From contig NC_014410.1 of the NCBI RefSeq assembly GCF_000145615.1, positions 972,001 through 1,036,000 of the forward strand: a DNA stretch of 64,000 nucleotides, given 5' to 3'. The notes under the pieces are model-generated. The model was not told the DNA's origin, made no database searches, and worked only from the letters and a program-made list of their open reading frames with translations. This DNA is from Thermoanaerobacterium thermosaccharolyticum DSM 571. GTDB taxonomy: Bacteria; Bacillota; Thermoanaerobacteria; Thermoanaerobacterales; Thermoanaerobacteraceae. Shown here in pieces: positions 8,802 to 17,729 of the stretch (the stretch's first letter is position 1; each line of letters opens with the position of its first letter). Made by a program: the position numbers and the translations under genes.

Positions 8802-9377
8802 ATGAAACTTCTTATAAAAATTACTGCTTTTGTCGTGCTTTTAAATATTATTGCAGAGTTACAGGTGATTACATTTGCATATAATGCAAAACCGGTAAAT
8901 TCTGATGCTATTATTGTCCTCGGCTGTGCAGTTTACGGGAAAAATCCGAGTCCTTTTTTTAAGGAAAGGTTAAGTGAAGCTATAAAACTTTATAAAGAGG
9001 GACTTGGTAAGTACATTATTGTATCTGGCGGTAAAGGACCTGGTGAGGATATATCTGAGGCAGAAGCAGGGAAGGAATATCTTTTGAAAAATGGTATAAC
9101 TGATAATGTTGTATTAATGGATGACGGATCGTATTCAACATTACAAAACCTTGAAAATTCTAAGAAAATTATGGATGAAAAATCGCTAAAGACAGCAATA
9201 ATTGTATCAAACAAATTTCACCTGAAAAGGGCAAGCATAATTGCGAAAGAAGCAGGAATAAACGCAAGCTATTCAGGAGTATTTGTAAAAAGGTATTTTT
9301 ATGAAGAAGTATACGGCTTTTTACGGGAAGCACCTGCATTATTGTATATGTATTTGAGAACTTTAGCTAATATTTGA
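8802..9377 (+). CDS. DUF218/YdcF-SanA-like membrane-anchored protein
   Basis: A 191-aa protein with an N-terminal hydrophobic segment (about residues 3-22) and a DUF218 domain: DAIIVLGCAVYG, IIVSGGKG, SEAEAGKEYL, STLQNLENSK and VSNKFHLKRA are the typical blocks. The family includes SanA and YdcF, linked to cell-envelope functions, with unknown reaction. Two ATGs at 8799 and 8802 follow a GGGGG site; the second has better spacing. About 100 bp separates it from the upstream operon and it is followed by its own neighbour with a separate ribosome site. Confidence 0.8.
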   Translation: MKLLIKITAFVVLLNIIAELQVITFAYNAKPVNSDAIIVLGCAVYGKNPSPFFKERLSEAIKLYKEGLGKYIIVSGGKGPGEDISEAEAGKEYLLKNGITDNVVLMDDGSYSTLQNLENSKKIMDEKSLKTAIIVSNKFHLKRASIIAKEAGINASYSGVFVKRYFYEEVYGFLREAPALLYMYLRTLANI

Positions 9378-9433
9378 TATAATTATAATATATAGCATAG
9401 ATTAAAACCATACATATATTTGGTGGTGTTATT

Positions 9434-10600
9434 ATGGAAATTTTTAATGTTGATGAACTTATTAGACTGATTAAAAAAGGAGAAGATTCCTACACTCAAT
9501 TTAAAAGCATGATAAATAGTCCGGATGCATTGGCATCTGAAATTTGTGCATTTGCAAATACTGATGGTGGAAAAATTGTTGTAGGTGTTTCGGATGATGG
9601 AGAAATTATCGGGGTTAGTGATATTAATTATTTAAATCAGATAATATCAAATGTTGCATCACAGAAAATTGAGCCTCCTATAAGTGTTCTGACTCAAAAT
9701 ATAATTTTTGATGATAAATTGGTTGTAATTATAGATGTGCCAAAAGGTGATAATAAACCTTATGCCGCAAATAGGACCGATTATTGGATAAAGGTTGGTG
9801 CTGACAAAAGAAGAGCAACAAGGGAAGAATTGAGACGGCTTATGCAATCATCCGGAAATATTTATGCAGATGAGATGGTAGTGCCCAATACTTCAATTGA
9901 AGATATCGATATGTATGCATTTAGAGATTTTTATGAAAAAGAATACGGCTCTGCAATTGAAGAAAATGGGATACCCGTTGAGCGGCTTTTAAATAATTTA
10001 AAACTCATGAAAGACAGCAGTTTGACATTGGCTGGATTATTATTGTTTGGCAAAAGGCCAGAACGCTTAAAACCGCAATTTATAGTTAAAGCGGTAAGCT
10101 TTATAGGGAATGACGTAAGCGGAACTGAGTATCTTGACAATGAAAATATAGAAGGTACTATTTTTGAGCAGTATAAAAATACTATTGCCTTTTTAAAGAG
10201 AAATTTAAGAAAAATCCAGAAAGGACAGAATGTAAATCTGCAAGGAATAATAGAGATTCCCGAAATTGCTCTCGAAGAAGCAGTTATTAATGCAATTGTA
10301 CACAGAGATTATTTTATCGAAAGCAGCATTAGAGTGTTTGTGTTTGATGACAGAGTAGAAATAATAAGTCCGGGTAAATTACCTAATACTGCGGACATAG
10401 AGAATATAAAAAGAGGAATACAGATTGCAAGGAATCCTATATTGCTATCATATTTGCCGAAATTGAAAATCCCATACAGAGGAATTGGCTCTGGAATTAG
10501 GAGAATGATAGCGGAATGCAAGAAAGCAGGTATCAAAGAACCTGAATTTATTGAAGATAAAGAAGCAGAATTATTTAAGGTTATATTTTACAGACCGTAA
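9434..10600 (+). CDS. AlbA_2/AAA_4 DNA-binding domain protein with HATPase_c_4 domain
   Basis: A 388-aa protein of the COG2865 type. The N-terminal AlbA_2 (Schlafen-like) domain is seen as YTQFKSM and ICAFANTDGGKIVVGVSDDG (about residues 17-60). The C-terminal half matches the HATPase_c_4 block, with EEAVINAIVHRDYF (about 280) and RGIGSGIRRMIAEC (about 353). Longer members add a C-terminal winged helix, which is lacking here. The family is often called a putative transcriptional regulator and is common near defence genes; its actual role is not established. ATG 9434 follows GGTGGTG. A strong terminator follows. Confidence 0.8.
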   Translation: MEIFNVDELIRLIKKGEDSYTQFKSMINSPDALASEICAFANTDGGKIVVGVSDDGEIIGVSDINYLNQIISNVASQKIEPPISVLTQNIIFDDKLVVIIDVPKGDNKPYAANRTDYWIKVGADKRRATREELRRLMQSSGNIYADEMVVPNTSIEDIDMYAFRDFYEKEYGSAIEENGIPVERLLNNLKLMKDSSLTLAGLLLFGKRPERLKPQFIVKAVSFIGNDVSGTEYLDNENIEGTIFEQYKNTIAFLKRNLRKIQKGQNVNLQGIIEIPEIALEEAVINAIVHRDYFIESSIRVFVFDDRVEIISPGKLPNTADIENIKRGIQIARNPILLSYLPKLKIPYRGIGSGIRRMIAECKKAGIKEPEFIEDKEAELFKVIFYRP

Positions 10601-10610
10601 TATTGTGTAA

Positions 10611-10652
10611 AAGGCTTTCCTTTTCTCATAGGAGAAGGAAAGCCTTTTTTAG
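10611..10652. terminator. terminator between convergent genes
   Basis: A long stem, AAGGCTTTCCTTTTCTC paired with GGAGAAGGAAAGCCTT, is followed by a T-run on the plus strand. The preceding A-run means it can also act for the minus-strand gene that ends at 10665. Confidence 0.9.
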
Positions 10653-10664
10653 TGAAAGCGCACT

Positions 10665-11048
10665 TTATTTTTCAGATGGCTTTATCATAAGTCCATTGTT
10701 GAAGTGGTTTAAACCACCGACTAGATCGATGATTGATAAAAGCTCAACTATTTCTTCATCAGTTACGCCCGCTTCTTTTAATTTGTTGGTGTATGTAGTT
10801 ATGCACATTTCACAATTGTTTAAAATTGACACAGTTAAAGCAACAAAAAGTTTTGTTTTTCCGTCTATCTTGCCAGATCCCATTACAACACGTGATTTTT
10901 CAAGAAAGAGTTTAAGATATTCTGGCTTATTTGCCATTGCACGCATTGTTGGAGGAATAAATCCCATCTGCTTTTCTATTTGCTCAAATAATTGCTTTAC
11001 TTCTGGACTTGCCTCTTCATTGCTAACTAATTTAACACCTATAGCCAT
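10665..11048 (-). CDS. carboxymuconolactone decarboxylase (AhpD-like) family protein
   Basis: A 127-aa all-helical protein of the CMD family. The CxxC redox motif lies in NNCEMCITTY and is followed by the family's spacing to a conserved His in GGLNHFNNG. Members are peroxidase-like or decarboxylase enzymes; the CxxC suggests an AhpD-like thiol redox role. The start at 11048 (MAIGVKLVS) is preceded by AGGAGTGATAGT, a good site; an in-frame ATG 19 codons upstream has none. It is transcribed alone, convergent with the preceding gene and divergent from asrA. Confidence 0.85.
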   Translation of the reverse strand: MAIGVKLVSNEEASPEVKQLFEQIEKQMGFIPPTMRAMANKPEYLKLFLEKSRVVMGSGKIDGKTKLFVALTVSILNNCEMCITTYTNKLKEAGVTDEEIVELLSIIDLVGGLNHFNNGLMIKPSEK

Positions 11049-11246
11049 ACTATCACTCCTAAAAATGAAATAATATATACCCCCCTCTATGACGGGGTAC
11101 AACATAATGATACTACTATTCTATTATGAATGCAAGTACGGTGAAAATTTTAGCTTATGTAAGCTTTGAAACAACTAAAGAGATATCCGACATATAAGTT
11201 CCTGTTATGGTTTCTATAAATTTTTATTATTATACTCGTTAAATAT

Positions 11247-11267
11247 TTGATGTTATAATTATATCAA
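11247..11267. promoter_or_regulatory. palindromic site over a -10 box upstream of asrA
   Basis: A 21-bp imperfect palindrome, TTGAT(N11)ATCAA with 8 of 10 pairs matching, contains TATAAT at 11254-11259. It sits about 50 bp before the asrA start. A repressor or Fnr/Rex-like regulator covering the -10 box is one reading; no clear -35 is visible. Confidence 0.35.
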
Positions 11268-11308
11268 AATATGTTAAATAATTTTCAATTTTCAAAGGAG
11301 GAGAGAAC

Positions 11309-12355
11309 TTGGGATATCTAATTGAGAATAAAGATTTTGACAATATTTTAAATCTACTGAAGAAAGATTATAAAATTTATGCACCGAAGCGCTTTGAAAA
11401 GCGTGGCCGGTATTCTGACACAGATCTTATAAGATACGATGAGATAAAATCTTTGAAGGACATTGTATACGATGAAAAATCCGATTTTTCACCAAAAGAA
11501 GTTATATATCCAATAACACAAGCTTTGTTTTATTTCACAGAGGATGAGTACAGAGAAAGCAAGGTATTTGATAAAAAAATACTATTATTTGTAAGAGCTT
11601 GTGATATAAATGGCATAAGAAGACTTGATACGATTTTCCTCCAAAATGGTGATACAGAAGATATTTATTACAAAAGACTCCGTGAAAAAGTAAAATTCGT
11701 TTTGATGGAATGTAAAGATGGCTGGGATACCTGCTTCTGCGTTTCCATGAACTCCAATAAAACAGATAACTATAGTCTAGCGATAAGATTTAATAATGAT
11801 AATGTAATGGTTGAAGTTAAAGATGATGAATTTATTGACATATTTAAAGATAAGAAAGAAATAGATTTTAAGCCTGAATTCGTAAAATCAAATCCGAAGG
11901 TTGTCCATGTTCCAGAAATAGATAATACAGATCTACTTAAAAAAGTATATGATCTTGACATGTGGGAAAGCTTTAATTCCCGCTGTATAAGCTGCGGTGC
12001 TTGTACTGCTGCTTGCATAACATGTAGCTGTTTTAATACAGTTGATTTAATTTACAGTGAAAATGCAAATGTCGGCGAAAGAAGAAGAGTGCAGGCAAGC
12101 TGTATGCACAAGGATTTTACAGAGATGGCGGGTTGCCATGTATTTAGAAAAACTGCCGGTGAAAGGATGAGATTCCGTACACTTCATAAAGTATATGATT
12201 ATAAAGCTCGCTTTAAAACGGAAAACATGTGTGTCGGTTGCGGCCGCTGTGATGAAAGATGTCCAGAGTTAATATCCTTTTCGACAACGATAAATCGTTT
12301 ATACGATGCAGTTGAAAAGTTGAAGTCGGGTAAAGGAGGCAGCATAAATGAATAA
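11309..12355 (+). CDS. asrA: anaerobic sulfite reductase subunit A
   Basis: AsrA is the ferredoxin-like electron-transfer subunit of the three-subunit dissimilatory-type anaerobic sulfite reductase that makes sulfide in the cytoplasm. Two [4Fe-4S] motifs are visible: CISCGACTAACITC (about residue 228) and CVGCGRCDERCPE (about residue 307). The start is TTG at 11309, 7 nt after a perfect AAAGGAGG; no ATG fits. It overlaps asrB by 8 bp, showing tight translational coupling. Length (348 aa) is normal. Confidence 0.93.
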   Translation: MGYLIENKDFDNILNLLKKDYKIYAPKRFEKRGRYSDTDLIRYDEIKSLKDIVYDEKSDFSPKEVIYPITQALFYFTEDEYRESKVFDKKILLFVRACDINGIRRLDTIFLQNGDTEDIYYKRLREKVKFVLMECKDGWDTCFCVSMNSNKTDNYSLAIRFNNDNVMVEVKDDEFIDIFKDKKEIDFKPEFVKSNPKVVHVPEIDNTDLLKKVYDLDMWESFNSRCISCGACTAACITCSCFNTVDLIYSENANVGERRRVQASCMHKDFTEMAGCHVFRKTAGERMRFRTLHKVYDYKARFKTENMCVGCGRCDERCPELISFSTTINRLYDAVEKLKSGKGGSINE

Positions 12356-13136
12356 TATTTTCATGCCTAAGCCATATAAGATACTTGAAATAGTTCATGA
12401 GACGAATTTGGAATACACATTTAGAGTTGAAGTTGATGTAAAAGCAGAGCATGGGCAGTTCTTCCAAATTTCCATTCCAAAGATAGGTGAAGCACCTATC
12501 TCAATAAGCGCTATGGGTGACAATTGGATGGAATTTACTATAAGAAAAGTTGGAAAAGTAACAAATGAGATATTTAACTTATCTCCTGGCGATAAAATAT
12601 TCATGAGAGGACCTTATGGTAATTCATTCCCCGTTAACAAATATAAAGGAAAAGACTTAGTTGTTATAGCGGGTGGTACAGGTGTATCGCCTGTTAGAAG
12701 CTTACTTAAGTATTTTTATGATAATTCGGAAGAAATAAAATCGCTACACTTTATAGCAGGCTTTAAAGATGAAAACAGCGTCTTATTTAAAGACGATTTA
12801 AATAATTTTAAGACAAAATTTAACACTATATATACTCTTGATAAGAAAAAAGTCGATGGATTTGAAGTTGGCTTGGTGACAGAGCATATAAGTAAAATAC
12901 CATTTGATAGCTTTGATGATTACAATGTCATTGTCGTTGGTCCGCCAGTAATGATGCATTTTACAGCATTAGAATTATTGAAAAATGGGGTAACAGAAGA
13001 TAAAATTTGGGTTTCCTTTGAGAGAAAGATGTCTTGCGGAATTGGAAAATGTGGTCACTGCAAGATAAACGAGACGTATGTTTGCCTCGAAGGTCCTGTG
13101 TTTAACTACACAAAAGCGAAGGATTTACTTGATTAA
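12348..13136 (+). CDS. asrB: anaerobic sulfite reductase subunit B
   Basis: AsrB is the flavin subunit that passes electrons from NAD(P)H to AsrA and AsrC. The FAD-binding fold (SISAMGDNW region) is followed by the nucleotide motif VIAGGTGVSPVRSLL (about residue 106) and a C-terminal iron-sulfur segment CGIGKCGHC plus a distal Cys (about residues 228-246). ATG 12348 lies inside the end of asrA. Length (262 aa) and domain order match the dihydroorotate dehydrogenase electron-transfer family. Confidence 0.93.
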   Translation: MNNIFMPKPYKILEIVHETNLEYTFRVEVDVKAEHGQFFQISIPKIGEAPISISAMGDNWMEFTIRKVGKVTNEIFNLSPGDKIFMRGPYGNSFPVNKYKGKDLVVIAGGTGVSPVRSLLKYFYDNSEEIKSLHFIAGFKDENSVLFKDDLNNFKTKFNTIYTLDKKKVDGFEVGLVTEHISKIPFDSFDDYNVIVVGPPVMMHFTALELLKNGVTEDKIWVSFERKMSCGIGKCGHCKINETYVCLEGPVFNYTKAKDLLD

Positions 13137-13153
13137 ATGTGGAGGTGTATGTA

Positions 13154-14167
13154 ATGAACTATGATATAGATGTAAAAAAAGTCCGCAGAAATTGTTACAG
13201 GCAATCGAAAGTCCGCGGTGAATTCATGCTGCAGATGCGCGTTCCAGGCGGTGTAATGGATGCTAAATATCTGTCATATGTAGAACATATTGCAAAAACA
13301 TGGGGAAATGGACAATTTCATCTTGGCGTAAGACAAACTTTATCAATACCTGGAATAAAGTACGAAAATATCGATGAAGTCAATAAGTATATAAAGACGT
13401 TCATTAAAGAGATAGAAGTAGACCTTTGTGGTGTTGACATGGAAGTAGATGACAATGGATATCCAACGATAGGTTCTAGAAACATTATGGCTTGCATAGG
13501 AAATAAACATTGCATAAAGGCAAATATAGACACAACATCACTTGCAAGAAAAATTGAAAAAATCATCTTTCCAAGTGATTATCATATAAAAGTAAGCATA
13601 GCCGGATGTCCTAATGACTGTGCAAAGGCTCATTTCAACGATTTTGGAATTATAGGCATTACAAAAACAGAATATGATTACGATCGCTGTATAGGATGTA
13701 AGAAATGTATCGAGGCTTGTAAACAACATGCTACAGGTGTTTTATACATGGTAAATGGAAAAATCGAGAAAGATTCGTGCTGCTGTGTTGGCTGTGGTGA
13801 GTGTGCACTTGTATGTCCCACAGGCGCTTGGTCTAGAAATCCTAAGAAATTCTACAGAGTCCTCATTGGTGGCAGAACCGGAAAACAGACACCTCGCATG
13901 GGAAAGATTTTCTTGAATTGGGTAACAGAAGATGTAGTGCTGGGCATACTTAAAAATTGGCAAGATTTCTCAGCGGATGTATTGAATCATAAACCAGTAT
14001 ATCTTCATGGAGGTCACTTGATAGACATGGCTGGATACAATAAATTTAAAGAGCTTATATTAAAGGGTGTAGAATTAAACCCTGAAGCTATGGTTGCAGA
14101 TAGAATATTTTGGGCAGAAACTGAATACAGGTCAAATATAAACGTTAAGCCTGTTTGTGAATGTTAA
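13154..14167 (+). CDS. asrC: anaerobic sulfite reductase subunit C (siroheme catalytic subunit)
   Basis: AsrC holds the siroheme and performs the six-electron reduction of sulfite to sulfide. The siroheme/Fe-S ligands are in ACIGNKHC (about 113) and AGCPNDCAKAH (about 149). A two-cluster ferredoxin insert follows: CIGCKKCIEAC and CVGCGECALVCP. The ATG at 13154 is preceded by GGAGGTG at ideal spacing, which favours it over a GTG five codons earlier. It ends the asr operon and a terminator-like hairpin follows at once. Confidence 0.93.
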   Translation: MNYDIDVKKVRRNCYRQSKVRGEFMLQMRVPGGVMDAKYLSYVEHIAKTWGNGQFHLGVRQTLSIPGIKYENIDEVNKYIKTFIKEIEVDLCGVDMEVDDNGYPTIGSRNIMACIGNKHCIKANIDTTSLARKIEKIIFPSDYHIKVSIAGCPNDCAKAHFNDFGIIGITKTEYDYDRCIGCKKCIEACKQHATGVLYMVNGKIEKDSCCCVGCGECALVCPTGAWSRNPKKFYRVLIGGRTGKQTPRMGKIFLNWVTEDVVLGILKNWQDFSADVLNHKPVYLHGGHLIDMAGYNKFKELILKGVELNPEAMVADRIFWAETEYRSNINVKPVCEC

Positions 14168-14172
14168 ATTAA

Positions 14173-14199
14173 AAGCGAAGGAACCCCCTTCACTTTTTT
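14173..14199 (+). terminator. terminator of the asr operon
   Basis: A short stem (GCGAAGG with CCTTCAC, one mismatch, flanked by AA/TT) is followed by six Ts just 6 bp after the asrC stop. Confidence 0.65.
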
Positions 14200-14285
14200 G
14201 ATGGTTTATTATATATTTTAAGTGAATTGATTATTTTGATGTAAAATGATAAAATTAAGCCGTATAAATTTTAGGTGGTGATATT

Positions 14286-14663
14286 GTGCCGCTTTCGGAT
14301 CAAGAGAGAAAAAATATACGTGAAACATGGCGTATAAAAGTCGAGAAAGATAGAGAAATAGAAACGTATAGAAAAAAAGAGGCTTTTGATAGAGTATATA
14401 AAATTGCAAAGATATTAAAAGAAAAGTATTTTGTTGATAAGGTTATATTGTATGGTTCACTTGCAAGAGATGACCGTTTTGATAATCTATCTGATATTGA
14501 TATTTTTATTGATGGATGGGATGATAGTAAATTTAACTATTGGACAATGTTGATTGATGTTGAAAATGTTGCAAAGCCTTATAAAATAAGCATAGTTACG
14601 CAAAAAGAAGCTTATAAATCTCTGCTAAATGAAATATTGAGAGAAGGGAAGATTATAGAGTGA
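14286..14663 (+). CDS. MNT-type nucleotidyltransferase (MntA-like antitoxin)
   Basis: A 125-aa minimal nucleotidyltransferase. The active site is complete: LYGSLARDDRFDNLSDIDIF carries GSxxR and the DxD acidic pair (about residues 57-76). A basic, charged helix (about 8-45) precedes it. In HEPN/MNT systems this protein AMPylates the partner HEPN RNase. The start is GTG 14286 after AGGTGGTG. It overlaps the following frame by 4 bp (GTGA), as such pairs usually do, but that partner is truncated. Confidence 0.8.
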   Translation: MPLSDQERKNIRETWRIKVEKDREIETYRKKEAFDRVYKIAKILKEKYFVDKVILYGSLARDDRFDNLSDIDIFIDGWDDSKFNYWTMLIDVENVAKPYKISIVTQKEAYKSLLNEILREGKIIE

Positions 14664-14803
14664 CGGATATTAATAAAATTAAAGTCACATTAGCAAGACT
14701 ACAGTTAGAACTTGAGAATATACAGAAATTATATGATACTTTAAATGAGAGAGGCTTATTATTAAAATACTGTGGATACAATTTTTTGCCTTTACAATTT
14801 TAG
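14660..14803 (+). pseudogene. truncated HepT-like HEPN toxin
   Basis: A 47-codon frame starting with GTG inside the MNT stop. It encodes a helical segment (VTLARLQLELENIQKLYDTL) typical of the N-terminus of HepT-type toxins, then ends LLLKYCGYNFLPLQF. The HEPN catalytic RxxxxH helix is absent. Truncation of the toxin with an intact antitoxin is a common end state. Confidence 0.5.
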
Positions 14804-14848
14804 AGTTTTAAAGTATAATTAGATTAAATTTAATACTTGTGAAATTAG

Positions 14849-14931
14849 TTTGCGGGGGAACCATTTTGGTTGAGAAGGTAAAACCTGACCCTTAGAACCT
14901 GATGTAGTTAATACTACCGTAGGGAAGCAAA
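14849..14931 (+). promoter_or_regulatory. TPP riboswitch (THI element) controlling thiC
   Basis: The conserved thiamine-pyrophosphate aptamer is clear: P1 arms TTTGC (14849-14853) and GCAAA (14927-14931), the GGTTGAGA block, and the GACCCTTAGAACCTGATGTA and GTAGGGAAGC blocks of the P4/P5 arm. It lies 126 bp before thiC, with an intrinsic terminator between. Confidence 0.95.
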
Positions 14932-14945
14932 TGTTTGTTATTATA

Positions 14946-14974
14946 AAGCTTTACCATGCGGTAAGGCTTTTTTA
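14946..14974 (+). terminator. riboswitch-controlled terminator before thiC
   Basis: A 10-bp stem (AAGCTTTACC with GGTAAGGCTT) is followed by a T-run. It begins 15 nt after the aptamer. This placement means that TPP binding would favour termination and reduce thiC expression. The antiterminator pairing was not worked out. Confidence 0.85.
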
Positions 14975-15056
14975 TTATTCTGATATTAAATACTACCTTC
15001 TTTCTCCCCTTCATTTTACAAGTATCAAAAAAATAATTTATGAAAGGATGACCATG

Positions 15057-16358
15057 ATGAATTATACTACACAGTTAGACGCAGCAAAAAAAGGAATTAT
15101 TACGGAAGAGATGAATGTTGTGGCAGCTAAAGAAGATATTGAAGTGGATTTATTGCTGAGTAAGATAGCTTCTGGTGAAGTAGTTATACCTGCGAATAAA
15201 AACCATGAAGCACTTAGTCCAGAAGGTGTAGGGGCAGGCCTTAGAACAAAAATAAATGTAAACCTAGGTGTATCAAGGGACTGCAACAATGTAGATGCAG
15301 AATTAGAAAAGGCAAAAAAGGCGATAGAAATGAAGGCAGAGTCAATTATGGATTTAAGTTCATATGGTAAAACTTTTGAATTTAGAAACAGATTGATAGG
15401 TATTTCTACAGCCATGATAGGTACTGTTCCAGTATATGATGCTCTAGGATATTACGACAAAGATTTAAAAGATATTACTCCTTCAGAATTTATAAAAATC
15501 GTTGAAAGGCATGCACAAGACGGCGTTGATTTTATGACCATTCATGCAGGCATCAATAGAGAGACAGCGGAAATTTTTAAAAGGAATGAAAGACTTCTTA
15601 ATATCGTTTCTCGCGGAGGCTCTTTATTATATACGTGGATGGAATTAAATGATAAGGAAAATCCTTTTTATGAGTATTTTGATGATATTCTTGACATATG
15701 TGCTGAGTACGATGTAACAATAAGCCTTGGCGATGCATTGAGGCCAGGATGTATAAGTGATTCCACAGATGCATGCCAAATAAAAGAGCTTATAACGCTG
15801 GGCGAACTTGCAAAAAGAGCTTATGAAAAGAATGTTCAAGTGATTATTGAGGGACCGGGTCATATGAGGCTAAATGAAATCGAAGCAAATGTTTTGCTGG
15901 AGAAAAAGCTATGTCATGGTGCACCGTTTTATGTATTGGGGCCAATTGTAACAGATATTGCTCCAGGATATGATCACATTACAAGTGCAATTGGCGGTGC
16001 GATTGCTGCAGCAAGTGGAGCAGATTTCCTATGTTATGTTACACCAGCGGAACATTTGAGGCTTCCAACTATTGAAGATATGAAAGAAGGCATCATTGCT
16101 TCTAAAATAGCTGCCCATGCAGCAGATCTAGCAAAAGGCATACGTAATGCAGAAAAATGGGATAACGCTATGTCTTACGCAAGGAAAAAGCTTGATTGGG
16201 ATGAAATGTTTAGATTAGCTATAGATCCTGAAAAGGCAAAGAGGTATAGAAGTGAATCTCTACCACATGATAGTGAAACATGTACAATGTGTGGGAATAT
16301 GTGCGCTGTAAGAAACATGAATAGAGTTATTACAGGAGAAGATGTAAGCTTGTTATAG
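15057..16358 (+). CDS. thiC: phosphomethylpyrimidine synthase ThiC
   Basis: ThiC converts aminoimidazole ribotide into HMP phosphate, the pyrimidine half of thiamine, by radical SAM chemistry. The C-terminal cluster motif is CTMCGNMC (about residues 408-415). Other family blocks are visible ([33 protein letters not shown]). The start at 15057 gives the usual [13 protein letters not shown]; a second ATG lies just before it and GAAAGGA precedes both. Length (433 aa) is normal. It is under the TPP riboswitch and appears monocistronic. Confidence 0.96.
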   Translation: MNYTTQLDAAKKGIITEEMNVVAAKEDIEVDLLLSKIASGEVVIPANKNHEALSPEGVGAGLRTKINVNLGVSRDCNNVDAELEKAKKAIEMKAESIMDLSSYGKTFEFRNRLIGISTAMIGTVPVYDALGYYDKDLKDITPSEFIKIVERHAQDGVDFMTIHAGINRETAEIFKRNERLLNIVSRGGSLLYTWMELNDKENPFYEYFDDILDICAEYDVTISLGDALRPGCISDSTDACQIKELITLGELAKRAYEKNVQVIIEGPGHMRLNEIEANVLLEKKLCHGAPFYVLGPIVTDIAPGYDHITSAIGGAIAAASGADFLCYVTPAEHLRLPTIEDMKEGIIASKIAAHAADLAKGIRNAEKWDNAMSYARKKLDWDEMFRLAIDPEKAKRYRSESLPHDSETCTMCGNMCAVRNMNRVITGEDVSLL

Positions 16359-16465
16359 ATTCAACTAGAAAAGGCTTTTGAGTTAAATTGATAAAATTAG
16401 GTAAATTGCTATTCTTATGGTATAATGGATGTGTAATCGAATAAAATATAAAAGGGGGCTACAAT

Positions 16466-16768
16466 ATGCCTGATTTTGGTACTCCATTTGCTGGGCTTGC
16501 AAATAAAAACAAGATCACACATGAGGAGCTTATAAGAGCTATACGATTTATGGTGGCGGCAGAGTATGAGGCTATACAGTTATACATGCAGTTAGCAGAG
16601 TCTACAGATAACAAATTAGCAAAAGATGTTTTAGTAGATATAGCTAACGAGGAAAGAGTGCATGCCGGAGAATTTTTAAGGCTTTTGAAGGAATTATCTC
16701 CAGACGAAGAAAAATTGTATGAAGAAGGAGCAAAAGAAGTAGAAGAGATGATTGAAAAAAATAAATAG
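16466..16768 (+). CDS. small ferritin-like (half-rubrerythrin) di-iron protein
   Basis: A 100-aa protein with two predicted helices carrying ferritin-like metal ligands: E in AAEYEAIQLY and ExxH in ANEERVHAGEFL. It is half the size of a normal four-helix ferritin, so it would assemble as a dimer or larger. Similar short proteins occur as rubrerythrin-like or encapsulin-cargo proteins, but no encapsulin shell gene is next to it. Oxidative-stress or iron handling is likely. It is preceded by an AAAAGGGGG site. Confidence 0.75.
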   Translation: MPDFGTPFAGLANKNKITHEELIRAIRFMVAAEYEAIQLYMQLAESTDNKLAKDVLVDIANEERVHAGEFLRLLKELSPDEEKLYEEGAKEVEEMIEKNK

Positions 16769-16855
16769 ATTAGGTATAGTAAAATTTCACCGAAATGTTG
16801 ATATGAATACACAAAAATAACGCTTTTAAATTTCGTAAATAAGGAAGGGAAAGAT

Positions 16856-17428
16856 ATGGCTTTACCTGATGAAAATAAGACGTATACGTATCGCGATTAT
16901 AAAAAATGGAAAGATGATAGACGCTGGGAGTTAATAAATGGGAATCCATATCTCATGGCTCCGCCTTCAAGAATACATCAAGAGGTCTTACGAGAGATAT
17001 TAACTATTTTTTCCTTGTATTTAAAAGATAAATCTTGTAAAGTCTATAGTGCTCCATTTGGAGTAAGACTTCCTAAAGCAAACGAAAATGATGATGACAT
17101 AGAAACGGTTGTAGAACCTGATATTGTAGTAGTGTGTGATAAGTCGAAATTAGATGATGAAGGGTGTAAAGGTGCACCGGACTTAGTTGTAGAGATTGTT
17201 TCACCTTCTACAGCCAGAAATGATAAAATTAAAAAATTTAATCTATATGAGATGGCAGGAGTAAAAGAGTACTGGATAGTAGAACCGGATAACAAGATTG
17301 TAACTGTTTTTACGTTAGATGACGATAAAAGGTATGGAAGGCCTGGGATATATTCTGATGAAGATAAAATTAAAGTTTCAATTTTTGAAGATCTCATCAT
17401 TGATCTAAAATCTGTTTTTACATTTTAG
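16856..17428 (+). CDS. Uma2-family (DUF820) restriction-like nuclease fold protein
   Basis: A 190-aa protein with the PD-(D/E)XK-like core of the Uma2 family: VEPDIVVV, APDLVVEIVSPST, then RNDKIKKFNLYEMAGVKEYWIV. The acidic residues and the following Lys fit the nuclease fold. The function of this widespread family is unknown, although Uma2 proteins are often multicopy and linked to mobile DNA. ATG 16856 follows GGAAGGGAAAG. A terminator follows. Confidence 0.85.
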   Translation: MALPDENKTYTYRDYKKWKDDRRWELINGNPYLMAPPSRIHQEVLREILTIFSLYLKDKSCKVYSAPFGVRLPKANENDDDIETVVEPDIVVVCDKSKLDDEGCKGAPDLVVEIVSPSTARNDKIKKFNLYEMAGVKEYWIVEPDNKIVTVFTLDDDKRYGRPGIYSDEDKIKVSIFEDLIIDLKSVFTF

Positions 17429-17437
17429 CTTAACCAT

Positions 17438-17477
17438 CAAGACACAAGTGAAGACTCTCTTGTGTCTTGTTTTTTAA
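17438..17477 (+). terminator. terminator after the Uma2 gene
   Basis: An 11-bp perfect stem (CAAGACACAAG with CTTGTGTCTTG) is followed by a run of six Ts. It isolates the regulator and xylan genes downstream. Confidence 0.9.
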
Positions 17478-17530
17478 CTTCAATTCTGTTTTATTTTTCC
17501 AGAAAAAAATTTTAAAAACAAGAAGGATTT

Positions 17531-17558
17531 TTGAAATTTGCGTAGAATATTATATAAT
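17531..17558 (+). promoter_or_regulatory. promoter upstream of gntR
   Basis: TTGAAA (17531-17536) and TATAAT (17553-17558) are 16 bp apart. The first GntR-type operator lies 20 bp beyond the -10 box. A diverged second copy of this promoter/operator block lies at about 17681-17745. Confidence 0.6.
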
Positions 17559-17577
17559 ATAAACAGAGACATATTAA

Positions 17578-17589
17578 TATACTAGTATA
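17578..17589. promoter_or_regulatory. GntR-type operator, copy 1
   Basis: A perfect 12-bp palindrome TATACTAGTATA inside a 23-bp block repeated identically 152 bp downstream. GntR/FadR-family repressors bind short AT-rich palindromes like this, and the gene for such a repressor follows directly. Autoregulation is inferred. Confidence 0.6.
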
Positions 17590-17729
17590 CAAGCTTAAAA
17601 ACTAAAGTGATTTTTACTAACTCATTACGCTTTATGTCCCCTATGAAATATTTTTAAGCAGAAAAAAATCAAGTAAAAAAAGAAGGAATTTTAAAAAGTG
17701 TGTCGAATATATAGAAATATGAATATTAA

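Noticed and set aside
10603-11073. Long plus-strand open frame opposite the carboxymuconolactone-decarboxylase-like gene
   Set aside because: It is the antisense of a clear family protein with a good ribosome site, and its translation is rich in Ser/Phe/Ile with no family pattern.
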